DNA of 8,616 nt, taken from NCBI GenBank assembly GCA_009705435.1, contig WLTJ01000052.1:1-8616 (forward strand), in the 5' to 3' direction. Shown here in pieces: positions 1-6,454 of this stretch. The DNA comes from Actinomycetota bacterium (GTDB lineage: Bacteria; Actinomycetota; Acidimicrobiia; Acidimicrobiales; Ilumatobacteraceae). Every line of letters begins with the position of its first letter. Within the stretch, counting starts at the first letter, position 1. A model generated the notes under the pieces. It searched no databases. It had not been told where the DNA came from and saw only the letters and a list, made by a program, of their open reading frames with translations. A program made the translations under genes and the position numbers.

Positions 1-311
1 CTTGTGGTGGGACGCTCGCGCTTGAAGATTCGCTTGACTCCCTGGTTGACGATCAGCGATTCAGCACCGAGCAAAGCCGAAAGTGCAAACGCTTGGGTGG
101 CGCGCTTATTGCTCGTTGTCCCACGGGCCACAGCAATTAGATGCCAGACAACACTGAAATCGCCGAGATGGCTCGCAGCGAGAAAAACGCGTCCAGCAAC
201 TTTTGAGGATCTGATGATTTCTAAAAGTTGTTCTGCTCGTTGATCAAAGGCATCAACGGATGGCCCAAAAAGTCCGATACCTGGTGTTGGCTCTTCGCCG
301 ACAGACGACAT
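1..311 (-). CDS. PAP2-family phosphatase, N-terminal part (runs off the left edge)
   Basis: Reading the minus strand from an ATG at 311 gives 103 codons open to the window edge, so the C-terminal part is missing. Residues 93-101 (KRIFKRERP) match K-x6-RP, the first phosphatase motif of the PAP2 (phosphatidic acid phosphatase type 2) superfamily. It is preceded by two hydrophobic stretches (about 42-62, containing ASHLGDFS, and 72-91), as expected for a membrane-embedded member. The later SGH and histidine motifs would lie outside the window. Family members dephosphorylate lipid phosphates such as phosphatidic acid or undecaprenyl pyrophosphate at the membrane; which one applies here cannot be said. 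The start codon overlaps the stop of the upstream hydrolase by one base (TGATG), so translation is probably coupled and the gene is the sixth and last visible in the operon. The Shine-Dalgarno is poor (a GGA inside the hydrolase end), which fits coupling. Confidence 0.85.
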   Translation of the reverse strand, partial: MSSVGEEPTPGIGLFGPSVDAFDQRAEQLLEIIRSSKVAGRVFLAASHLGDFSVVWHLIAVARGTTSNKRATQAFALSALLGAESLIVNQGVKRIFKRERPTT

Positions 312-1153
312 CAGGATTCCAAAGTGTCAGCAAACGTGTCGATAATGCGCGCTACTCGCGAGGGATCTACGAAGGGTCCGAAGTGATCAAGATCGCTGTA
401 CTCAATGTGGTTGCCTTTGGGCAGTCGATCAGCAATGGCCTCAGCAAAGCCCGAGGGCTGGAATGGCTCGGGGTGTCCACTAAGGACCCACACTGGGATA
501 TTGAGTTCGGGGAGTTTCTTCCACAAGTTTGGTATCTCTGGATTGCGAAAATTAGCTGACTCGAGTTCGGGTTCGCACTTCAAGTGCACCAAACCATCTT
601 CACCTTTGCGAAAACCGCCGCGGACGTAAGCGTCAAGAGCTTCGGGGGTGAAGTGCGTCATCGGCATTTTGTTGGAGTAATTAGTGATCGCTTCTTCGTA
701 AGACTTGAAGGTTCTTTTACGACGAGCAGCACCTTCGGCTAAGGCATTTGGACGATTGGCGGGCATGCGTACGTCATCGGGTTTGACAATTGGTTCGTAA
801 AGCAGCAGTCCACGAAAAAGCGTTGGATCCTTGATTGCAGCCATGAGCAATGTGGCTCCGCCCATTGAATGACCGACACCGATAATGCCTTTCGGTTCGG
901 CGATTGACTTCGCAGCAGCACTTGCGTCAGCGGCGTAACCAGCCCAGGCGACTGCCCAATCCTTTGGTGCAGGGGTGTCACCATGACCACGATGATCGAA
1001 GGAATGACAGTGAAAGTGTTTGATCAAATGTTCGGCAACTGGTTTCCAGCAGAGACCGTGAAAGCCATTGGCGTGCGACAGGAGCATATTTGGACCTGAG
1101 CCACCGAGGTCATACATTTCAACCTTGACGCCATTGGTGGATGCAACTTTCAC
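311..1153 (-). CDS. alpha/beta-hydrolase fold protein
   Basis: A complete 280-residue single-domain alpha/beta hydrolase, about the usual length. Visible landmarks are HANGFHG at 27-33 (oxyanion-hole region after the first long strand), DHRGHGDT at 53-60, the nucleophile elbow GHSMGG at 94-99 with Ser96, and DHFGPF at 256-261 with His257 as the likely catalytic histidine. The acid is not certain: the usual Asp after strand 7 is replaced by a HPEP stretch (227-230), so Glu229, or Glu120 in LLYEP after strand 6, may serve. No signal peptide is seen, so it should be cytoplasmic. Substrate is unknown; esterase, thioesterase or C-C hydrolase activities all occur in this fold. The start is GTG, since an in-frame stop lies about 24 bases upstream and no ATG is available before the first strand. 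Its ribosome binding site is weak. It follows the LapA-like gene by 35 bp and overlaps the PAP2 start by one base. Confidence 0.9.
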   Translation of the reverse strand: MKVASTNGVKVEMYDLGGSGPNMLLSHANGFHGLCWKPVAEHLIKHFHCHSFDHRGHGDTPAPKDWAVAWAGYAADASAAAKSIAEPKGIIGVGHSMGGATLLMAAIKDPTLFRGLLLYEPIVKPDDVRMPANRPNALAEGAARRKRTFKSYEEAITNYSNKMPMTHFTPEALDAYVRGGFRKGEDGLVHLKCEPELESANFRNPEIPNLWKKLPELNIPVWVLSGHPEPFQPSGFAEAIADRLPKGNHIEYSDLDHFGPFVDPSRVARIIDTFADTLES

Positions 1154-1188
1154 GATGAATGTCTCACTGTTTCTGGCTCAGGGTGATA

Positions 1189-1449
1189 TCAATCGTCTTT
1201 GCGACGGAGTCTCCTCCAACCGATGAATAATCGGTCCAAGCAAACTCCAAGCACAACGGCGACGATGAGGTTGACCCATTGCCTGCTGTTAATTTCGAAG
1301 TTCAGGAAGTTTACGGGCATTCGGTCCCGGTTCTGCAGAACAAAGACACCAACTACGACACAGAACGCGAGGAAACTCAGTATGGGCCAAGGTATTTCCC
1401 TTGAATCACGTGATCGGACAGGGCTTTTGTCAGGATCGTTCACGCTCAT
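1189..1449 (-). CDS. small two-helix membrane protein, LapA-domain (DUF1049) type
   Basis: An 86-residue protein with a polar N-terminus (about 1-19), a hydrophobic helix at about 20-38, a short loop containing LQNRDRMPVNFLNF (38-51), a second helix at about 57-75, and a basic tail WRRLRRKDD. The pattern of a helix ending in F-x-LQN, a short beta-like loop with V-x-F, then a second helix with an LG motif, is that of the LapA domain (formerly DUF1049). In Gammaproteobacteria LapA acts with LapB in controlling LPS synthesis. Actinobacterial homologues have no assigned role, so function here is unknown beyond being an inner-membrane protein with both termini probably cytoplasmic. Its ATG overlaps the stop of the acyl-CoA dehydrogenase gene as ATGA (4 bp), indicating translational coupling and membership in the same operon. 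The assignment rests on the pattern of a short protein, hence moderate confidence on the family name; the gene itself is well supported. Confidence 0.72.
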   Translation of the reverse strand: MSVNDPDKSPVRSRDSREIPWPILSFLAFCVVVGVFVLQNRDRMPVNFLNFEINSRQWVNLIVAVVLGVCLDRLFIGWRRLRRKDD

Positions 1450-2591
1450 GACTCCTTGCTTGGGGGAAGAGTTTCCGGCTTTTTAATGGATGGTTCGCGG
1501 GGAAGTCCGAGTAAACGCTCTCCGATGATGTTGCGCTGCACCTGACTAGTGCCACCTGCAATACGACCACCAGGCGCTGATAAAACACCAAAGGCGTCTG
1601 GGCCATCAAGTAGAGAGTCCATACCAGAGATGTCGGCGCGCAACATAGAGGTTTCAAACATCATCTCGGTAATGCCTAATTTCATCAGCGAGGCGGCCGT
1701 CGATGCCACGGGTCCCTGACGTTGAGCCATGGCTTTGTACGCCATTCCTTGGGAGAGAAGTTTGGCGAGTTTTTGTTTTTCGGTGGCAGATAATTGCCGA
1801 CCTTCGGCGAGGCGTGAAATCGAATCCAGTCGCCGTTCCAGCGAAATCACACTCGTGCCGATATGACCGCGTTCGGAAGTGAGCACGGCCATGCCGACAC
1901 CCCACCCCCCGTGCAACGGACCGAGCAACGCTTCAGCGGGCATCTCGACATCGGTGAAGAAGACTTCGTCAAATTCGGATTCCCCAGTCATCTGTTTGAG
2001 CGGGCGAATGTCAATACCGGGCAAACTCATGTCCAAAAGGAAGAAACTGATGCCTTCATGTTTGGGTGCATCTTGATTGGTGCGCGCCATCAGAATTCCC
2101 CAGTTGCTGTATCTCCCGCCAGAACACCAAACTTTTTGGCCGTTGATGATGAAACGATCACCATCACGTTCAGCTTTGGTGCTCAGTGAACCAAGGTCGC
2201 TACCAGCGCCAGGTTCGCTAAACAGTTGACACCACACATGATCGGCGCGCAGAGTTGCGTTGAGATGCAGGCCTTGTTGCTCGGGAGTTCCAAACTTTTG
2301 TATCGATCCACCTGCGAGAACTAATCCCACCATGTTGAAGACGCCAGGTACGCCTGCGAGAGCGCACTCATAGAGCCATTGACCTTGATGGGCGGCAGTC
2401 AGACCTTGACCACCGACCTCAACGGGCCAATGGATTCCAGCCTTACCATGTGCAAAGAGATGTCGTTGCCAACTCAGACCGGCTTGGACCATGTCGGGTG
2501 GACAGATAGCTCCGTAATCACGTGGAGCAAGATGTTTATTTTCAGCCAACCATTGCTTAGCTTGGGCACCAAACTCATCCACAGTGATCAT
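1446..2591 (-). CDS. acyl-CoA dehydrogenase (FadE-type), operon copy
   Basis: A 381-residue FAD-dependent acyl-CoA dehydrogenase, which makes the trans-2-enoyl-CoA and passes electrons to electron-transfer flavoprotein. Order of parts: N-terminal helical domain (about 1-115), middle beta domain with the signature CQLFSEPGAGSDL at 121-133 and NGQKVWCSG at 150-158, then C-terminal helical domain ending in GGTSQVQRNIIGERLLGLP (346-364). The MCAD-type catalytic Glu before 'GT' is Gly346 here. Glu240 in LTSERG aligns by eye with the catalytic Glu of isovaleryl-CoA dehydrogenase and is the likely base. I chose the ATG at 2591 rather than the TTG at 2603, because a GAGG sits 6 bases before the ATG and would be consumed by the TTG start. 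It lies 24 bp after the SDR stop and overlaps the LapA-like start by 4 bp. Substrate chain type is not readable, and it is clearly a paralogue of the divergent gene at 5235. Confidence 0.95.
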   Translation of the reverse strand: MITVDEFGAQAKQWLAENKHLAPRDYGAICPPDMVQAGLSWQRHLFAHGKAGIHWPVEVGGQGLTAAHQGQWLYECALAGVPGVFNMVGLVLAGGSIQKFGTPEQQGLHLNATLRADHVWCQLFSEPGAGSDLGSLSTKAERDGDRFIINGQKVWCSGGRYSNWGILMARTNQDAPKHEGISFFLLDMSLPGIDIRPLKQMTGESEFDEVFFTDVEMPAEALLGPLHGGWGVGMAVLTSERGHIGTSVISLERRLDSISRLAEGRQLSATEKQKLAKLLSQGMAYKAMAQRQGPVASTAASLMKLGITEMMFETSMLRADISGMDSLLDGPDAFGVLSAPGGRIAGGTSQVQRNIIGERLLGLPREPSIKKPETLPPSKES

Positions 2592-2597
2592 GAGAAA

Positions 2598-2601
2598 CCT
2601 C
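2598..2601 (-). promoter_or_regulatory. ribosome binding site that decides the acyl-CoA dehydrogenase start
   Basis: GAGG on the minus strand, 6 bases before the ATG at 2591. The only longer reading would begin with TTG at 2603-2601, whose last base is the first base of this GAGG. The ATG is therefore the better start and removes four residues (MRFL) from the longer reading. Confidence 0.75.
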
Positions 2602-2615
2602 AATTCATAGATTGA

Positions 2616-3509
2616 TTACTTAAAAAACGAAAGAAACATGGCAGTTTCTTCGCCTAAATTGTTCGGCACAGAAAAGTTGTCGCGAGCAGTAATGGTCTCC
2701 CAATTATTCTGCACATCTTCTGGAGTCAAAGTTGGCGAGTAATAGCCATTGGTTTCTCCCAAGAAAACATGAGCCACGCGTCCACCACCCACAGAAAATA
2801 GTTGTCCGCTCACTGGACATTCTTCGTGTGCCAAGAAAGCCACCAGTGGCGAAACCAGCTCGGGAGCAAGTTTGTCTTTGAGTGCACCCAAAATATCTTC
2901 GGTCATGCGGGTCATTGCTAATGGGGCAATGGCATTGGCCTTGATATTGAAACGGGCACCTTCAACGCCAAGTACACGGGTGAAACCAACGAGGCCCATT
3001 TTTGCGGCGCCATAGTTCGTCTGTCCAAAGTTGCCGAAAACTCCTGCGGCCGATGAAGTAGAAATGATGCGTCCGTAGCCCTGTTCACGCATATGCACAA
3101 AAGCAGGTTGCGTGACATAGAAGGCGCCCTTCAAGTGCACATCAAGTACCGGATTCAATAGATCGGGGGTCATGTTGTGGAACGCCTTATCGCGCAAGAT
3201 ACCCGCATTGTTAATCACAATGTCTACCCGACCATAAGTATCGATAGCGGTCTGAACGATTGCTTGTCCACCTTCGGGAGTGGCGACTGTGTTGTGATCA
3301 GCAACCGCTTCTCCACCGATAGCTTTGATTTCATCAACAACTATTTGTGCAGCCGAGTCGTTAGAACCAACCCCGTCAATTGATCCGCCGAGGTCGTTGA
3401 CGACGATCAATGCTCCACGCTTGGCCATCATCAAGGCATGCTGGCGACCAAGACCGCCACCTGCTCCGGTGATAATCGCTACTTTTCCGTCGTATCCGAG
3501 TGCTGACAT
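2616..3509 (-). CDS. SDR 3-hydroxyacyl-CoA dehydrogenase, MFE-2 / 17beta-HSD4-like
   Basis: A 297-residue short-chain dehydrogenase. Visible motifs: dinucleotide-binding TGAGGGLG at 14-21; Asp39 in VNDLGG after strand 2, which favours NAD(H); NNAG at 100-103; and the catalytic set Ser153, Tyr166, Lys170 within the stretch GVFGNFGQTNYGAAK. His125 in VHLKG replaces the usual structural Asn, as in the dehydrogenase domain of peroxisomal multifunctional enzyme type 2 (HSD17B4), whose VNDLGG, NNAGILRD and YGNFGQANY stretches are also nearly matched. The roughly 50-residue tail beyond the core is also typical of that domain. It should oxidise 3-hydroxyacyl-CoA, probably the 3R form, to 3-ketoacyl-CoA in the cytoplasm. 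The hydratase and sterol-carrier domains fused in the eukaryotic protein are absent. ATG start with AGGAG 6 bases upstream. It lies 46 bp after the ligase and 24 bp before the acyl-CoA dehydrogenase gene, in one operon. Confidence 0.94.
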   Translation of the reverse strand: MSALGYDGKVAIITGAGGGLGRQHALMMAKRGALIVVNDLGGSIDGVGSNDSAAQIVVDEIKAIGGEAVADHNTVATPEGGQAIVQTAIDTYGRVDIVINNAGILRDKAFHNMTPDLLNPVLDVHLKGAFYVTQPAFVHMREQGYGRIISTSSAAGVFGNFGQTNYGAAKMGLVGFTRVLGVEGARFNIKANAIAPLAMTRMTEDILGALKDKLAPELVSPLVAFLAHEECPVSGQLFSVGGGRVAHVFLGETNGYYSPTLTPEDVQNNWETITARDNFSVPNNLGEETAMFLSFFK

Positions 3510-3515
3510 GGTGTG

Positions 3516-3520
3516 CTCCT
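3516..3520 (-). promoter_or_regulatory. ribosome binding site of the SDR gene
   Basis: AGGAG with a 6-base spacer to the ATG at 3509, the closest match to the anti-Shine-Dalgarno in the operon. The 46-bp gap between ligase stop and SDR start holds this site and no hairpin that I can see, so read-through from the ligase is expected. Confidence 0.8.
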
Positions 3521-3555
3521 ACATTGTTGTGGGGGATTGATGCTCGTCTGGAATG

Positions 3556-5181
3556 TTATGTGAGTGTTGCCAAGGCAATCTCGGTCAGAGCCTTGTAATC
3601 AAGTTTGCCATTGCTGGCTCGCCCAACAGTGGCCACTGCGATGACTCGCTTGGGGGCTTTATAGGCAGCGTAATGCTGCTTGATAAAGGCGATCAGGTCG
3701 GCTTCAACAATGTTCTGGCCGGGCAATGCTTCAACGAGAGCGGTGATGGCTTGCCCAAAGCGTTCATCAGGTACACCGACGACGGCCGCATCGGCCACAC
3801 TCGGATGTAATTTCAAGGCTTCCTCAACTTCTTCGGGGTACACCTTTTCACCACCGGTATTGATGCACTGACTACCTCGTCCGAGAAGGTGCACTGTGCC
3901 ATCAATATCAATGCTGGCCCAGTCGCCGGGAATCGACCAGCGCACCCCGTTGATGATTTGAAACGTCTTGGCAGACTTTTCGGGATCTTTGTAGTAGCCA
4001 ATGGGGGTGTTGCCTTTCAACGCCACGCGACCAATTTCGCTGCTCCCTGGTTGAACTTCTCGACCATCTTCGGTGAGGATCTTGGTATTCGGCCCAAGTT
4101 CAAAAGATGCGGTCTTTGATTCCCCATCTGCTGATGTTGTACTTTGCGCCATGCCGATTGCTTCGGATGAACCTAAGGCATCAACCATGATTAGTCGCTC
4201 ACTGTGTCGGAGCAAACCCTGTTTCGTTTCGGCAGCAAACATCACGCCACTTGAAACAATGACCCGCAGGCTGGAGATGTCCCATCGCTGTGGTTCAGTG
4301 TCAAGGGCCCGCAAAATCGGTTTAGCGAAAGCGTCTCCAACAATGGACATTGAGTTGACATGATATTTTTCAATCGTGTCGAGCAGTTCGGCAGGGTCAA
4401 ATTTGCGCCCAGCCATGGTGATAATGCATCCCGCCACAGTCAGATTGCTCATTGCGTTGAACAGACCCGTGCCGTGCATCAAAGGCGCGGCGGGAAGATT
4501 ACGCGGACCAGGGCGCAATGAGCGTTCGCCAATGGGATCTCCTTGCGGGGTAGGAGGGAGACGCTTTTTGTTAGTGCTATCTAACGTTAAGAACAAGTCT
4601 TCCTGACGCCACATAACACCCTTGGGCATGCCAGTTGTTCCGCCCGTGTAGAGCAATAAAAGATCGTCGCCAGTTCGACCCCACGGACCCTGAACATTTG
4701 TCTCGGTGCCTTGCTCGGCGCGCACTTCGTAGTCAGTTGCCCACATCGGACATGATCCACTACCGTCGCTGACCCATAACCAAATGATGACGCCTGGCAC
4801 TCGGTGTCGTAGTCGCTCAATTGTTTCTGAAAAGACGCCATGGAAAACGACGGCTACGACGTCGGCATTGTCCCAGATATATACCAATTCATCGTCGGTG
4901 TAGCGGTAGTTGGTATTGACTGGTGCTAGGCCGGCCTTGAAGGTTGCGAAAATACTCTCAAGATATTGTGGACAGTTGTACATGTACTGAGCGACTTTGT
5001 CCTGTTGACGTACACCTGCTTGAAGCAATGTCGCAGCGACACCGTTGGCGCGACTGTTGAAAACAGACCATGAAAAAATTTGATCTTGATGTTGTTGGGC
5101 GGGGGCATCAAGTAGGCGGGCAGCAACTGATTCCCAGGCATCTGCGAAGTTCCATGCACGAGCGATTGACACAATGAGCAA
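3556..5181 (-). CDS. acyl-CoA synthetase (AMP-forming, FadD type)
   Basis: A 541-residue ANL-superfamily ligase that activates a carboxylic acid through an acyl-adenylate to the CoA thioester. Motifs in order: P-loop LYTGGTTGMPKGVMW (177-191), GSSEA (337-341), PGDW (418-421), the hinge region LGRGSQCINTGGEKVYPEEVE (from 433), and the adenylation lysine Lys526 in SNGKLDYK. The N-terminal WNFADAWE, the NTNYRYTDDEL region (89-99) and the C-terminal half follow the pattern of actinobacterial FadD enzymes such as FadD19 of M. tuberculosis, a sterol side-chain acid CoA ligase. That similarity suggests, but does not prove, a sterol, branched or cyclic acid substrate. The start is unsure: only TTG at 5181 and GTG at 5172 are available before Trp10, upstream is closed by a stop, and neither has a clear Shine-Dalgarno. 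It is the first gene of the leftward operon and is divergent from the acyl-CoA dehydrogenase at 5235. Confidence 0.95.
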   Translation of the reverse strand: MLIVSIARAWNFADAWESVAARLLDAPAQQHQDQIFSWSVFNSRANGVAATLLQAGVRQQDKVAQYMYNCPQYLESIFATFKAGLAPVNTNYRYTDDELVYIWDNADVVAVVFHGVFSETIERLRHRVPGVIIWLWVSDGSGSCPMWATDYEVRAEQGTETNVQGPWGRTGDDLLLLYTGGTTGMPKGVMWRQEDLFLTLDSTNKKRLPPTPQGDPIGERSLRPGPRNLPAAPLMHGTGLFNAMSNLTVAGCIITMAGRKFDPAELLDTIEKYHVNSMSIVGDAFAKPILRALDTEPQRWDISSLRVIVSSGVMFAAETKQGLLRHSERLIMVDALGSSEAIGMAQSTTSADGESKTASFELGPNTKILTEDGREVQPGSSEIGRVALKGNTPIGYYKDPEKSAKTFQIINGVRWSIPGDWASIDIDGTVHLLGRGSQCINTGGEKVYPEEVEEALKLHPSVADAAVVGVPDERFGQAITALVEALPGQNIVEADLIAFIKQHYAAYKAPKRVIAVATVGRASNGKLDYKALTEIALATLT

Positions 5182-5234
5182 GCGTAGGCGTTTGCGTGTG
5201 CTGCTTTAGTATTGGCTCAAACTAAGGTTTACCA
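5182..5234. promoter_or_regulatory. divergent intergenic region with promoter candidates
   Basis: These 53 bases separate the ligase operon (leftward) from the acyl-CoA dehydrogenase at 5235 (rightward), so both promoters must lie in it or reach into the genes. Plus strand: TAGTAT at 5207-5212 is a plausible -10, and AAGG at 5224-5227 sits 7 bases before the ATG at 5235. No good -35 lies 16-18 bp upstream of the TAGTAT. Minus strand: TAGTTT near 5213-5218 could be a -10, with a weak TTCAAA 16 bases upstream inside the first codons of the divergent gene. These are eye calls. The shared short spacer makes joint regulation likely, but no operator is recognisable here. Confidence 0.4.
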
Positions 5235-6449
5235 ATGGACTTTGAACTTCCCGCCAGCGATGACCCGCGTCGTGTTGTGGTGCGAGAGTGGATCGCTCAT
5301 AACCCGCACCCCACTGGGCGGGTCTTGGCTGATGCTGGCTACGTAGCCCCCCATTGGCCGACACCATATGGACTTGGGGCTGATCCTGTGCATCAACTCA
5401 TCATTGATGATGAGTTGAGTAAGGCTGGTATCCGTCGACCGTCAAACCCAATCGGGATTGGTTGGGCTGGGCCGACAATTGTTTTTGCTGGTACGGAGGA
5501 GCAAAAGAAAAAATACATTCCGCGCTTGCTATCGGGCGAAGATTTTTGGTGTCAACTTTTCAGTGAGCCAGGTAGCGGAAGTGATCTGGCGAATTTGGGT
5601 ACACGGGCAGTTCGTGATGGGGACGAGTACATCGTCAATGGGCAAAAGATTTGGACAAGTGGAGCGCAATACGCCAAGTACGGCATCTTGATCGCCCGCA
5701 CAAACCCTGATGCTCCCAAACACAAGGGCGTCTCGTACTTTATTTGCCCAATGAATCTTCCTGGTATTGAGATTCGCCCGATTCGCGAGATGACGGGAGC
5801 GAGCACATTTAACGAAGTTTTTTTCACAGACGTTCGTCTACCTGTTGCCAATTTGGTGGGTGAACAAGACGAAGGCTGGCGTTTAGCCAAGGTCACTTTG
5901 GGTAACGAACGTGTCTCATTATCAACTGGTGGAGTGCTGTGGGGGAGCGGTCCAACGGCTTTGGAAATGTTGGATGCTGTGCGTCTGCGCGGAACAATCA
6001 CCGACCCTGTGATGCGTCAGCGACTCGCAGTCATTTACACAGAGCATGTTCTTTTGGATTTGATTCGGATGCGCACTCTTTCGGCGCGTTTGCGGGGTGA
6101 GCAACCAGGAGCTGAGGCCAGCATTCGCAAGATTCTTGCCGACGAGCATGGACAAAATGTGATGGAAGTTGCGCGTGATCTTTTGGGAGCGCAAGCAATG
6201 TTGCGCGGCGTTGCCGAAAGCAGTGAGAGCGGATCTCATAACGGTCTTGGTGGTGGCGGTGGCGTCGGTTTGCGTGCGCTTGAACATCCTGGTTGGTTTG
6301 ACGGTTACATGTTCGCGCGTTCGCTCACAATCGGTGGCGGCACTGGTGAAGTGCAGCGCAATATCGTGGCTGAACGCGTACTTGGCTTACCTCATGACAG
6401 TGATGCACTTCAAGGAATGACCTGGGCGCAAACTCAACGCAAGGTGTAA
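5235..6449 (+). CDS. acyl-CoA dehydrogenase (FadE-type), divergent copy
   Basis: A 404-residue FAD-dependent acyl-CoA dehydrogenase, paralogous to the one at 1446-2591. Shared blocks include CQLFSEPGSGSDL (106-118), NGQKIWTSG (135-143), DAPKHKGVSYF (159-169) and EVFFTDVRLP (194-203). The C-terminal block GGGTGEVQRNIVAERVLGLP ends at residue 386. As in the paralogue, the MCAD-type Glu is a Gly (Gly368), while Glu225 in LGNERVS aligns by eye with the isovaleryl-CoA dehydrogenase-type base. A glycine-rich loop (GLGGGGGVG, 337-345) precedes the last helices and is absent from the operon copy. ATG start with AAGG 7 bases upstream. It is transcribed alone and converges with the lipoprotein gene, with stops 3 bp apart. 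It could act on the same pathway at another chain length, or pair with the other copy as the alpha2beta2 FadE enzymes of mycobacterial sterol catabolism do; the latter is speculative, since both copies keep the Glu. Confidence 0.95.
   Translation: MDFELPASDDPRRVVVREWIAHNPHPTGRVLADAGYVAPHWPTPYGLGADPVHQLIIDDELSKAGIRRPSNPIGIGWAGPTIVFAGTEEQKKKYIPRLLSGEDFWCQLFSEPGSGSDLANLGTRAVRDGDEYIVNGQKIWTSGAQYAKYGILIARTNPDAPKHKGVSYFICPMNLPGIEIRPIREMTGASTFNEVFFTDVRLPVANLVGEQDEGWRLAKVTLGNERVSLSTGGVLWGSGPTALEMLDAVRLRGTITDPVMRQRLAVIYTEHVLLDLIRMRTLSARLRGEQPGAEASIRKILADEHGQNVMEVARDLLGAQAMLRGVAESSESGSHNGLGGGGGVGLRALEHPGWFDGYMFARSLTIGGGTGEVQRNIVAERVLGLPHDSDALQGMTWAQTQRKV
5393..5418. repeat. 26-base palindrome inside the acyl-CoA dehydrogenase gene
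   Basis: The left arm TCAACTCATCAT (5393-5404) and right arm ATGATGAGTTGA (5407-5418) are perfect reverse complements around a 2-base centre TG. It spans codons 53-62 of the gene (His-Gln-Leu-Ile-Ile-Asp-Asp-Glu-Leu-Ser), about 160 bases after the start codon. A 12-bp perfect arm with almost no loop is not expected by chance in a window of this size, though codon constraint could create it. It could be an intragenic operator or an mRNA hairpin; no T-run follows, so it is not a standard terminator. Confidence 0.7.
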
Positions 6450-6454
6450 CACCT
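6442..6454. terminator. small hairpin over the two convergent stop codons (possible bidirectional terminator)
   Basis: AGGTGTAACACCT folds as 6-bp complementary arms around one central base (effectively a 5-bp stem with a 3-base loop). It contains the TAA of the acyl-CoA dehydrogenase (6447-6449) and most of the TAG of the lipoprotein (6455-6453 on the minus strand). There is no clear T-run on either side, so termination strength is doubtful. It is the only candidate between the two convergent genes. Confidence 0.35.

Noticed and set aside
4..243. Plus-strand open frame of 79 codons at the left edge
   Set aside because: It is antisense to the PAP2 frame, which has a recognisable K-x6-RP motif and hydrophobic helices; the plus-strand product has no domain-like features.
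1219..1235. ACCGAT/ATCGGT 6-bp inverted repeat with a 5-base loop near the end of the LapA-like gene
   Set aside because: Short arms, inside coding sequence, no T-run; expected by chance in this length.
5166..5171. TTGACA, a perfect -35 hexamer on the plus strand at the start of the ligase gene
   Set aside because: No -10-like hexamer lies 16-18 bases downstream (the stretch there is CGTTTG), so it does not form a promoter with the TAGTAT at 5207.
5552..6287. Minus-strand open frames of 149 and 121 codons inside the divergent acyl-CoA dehydrogenase
   Set aside because: They are antisense shadows of a gene with full family motifs, and their products are rich in Arg, Ser and Thr with no recognisable fold.
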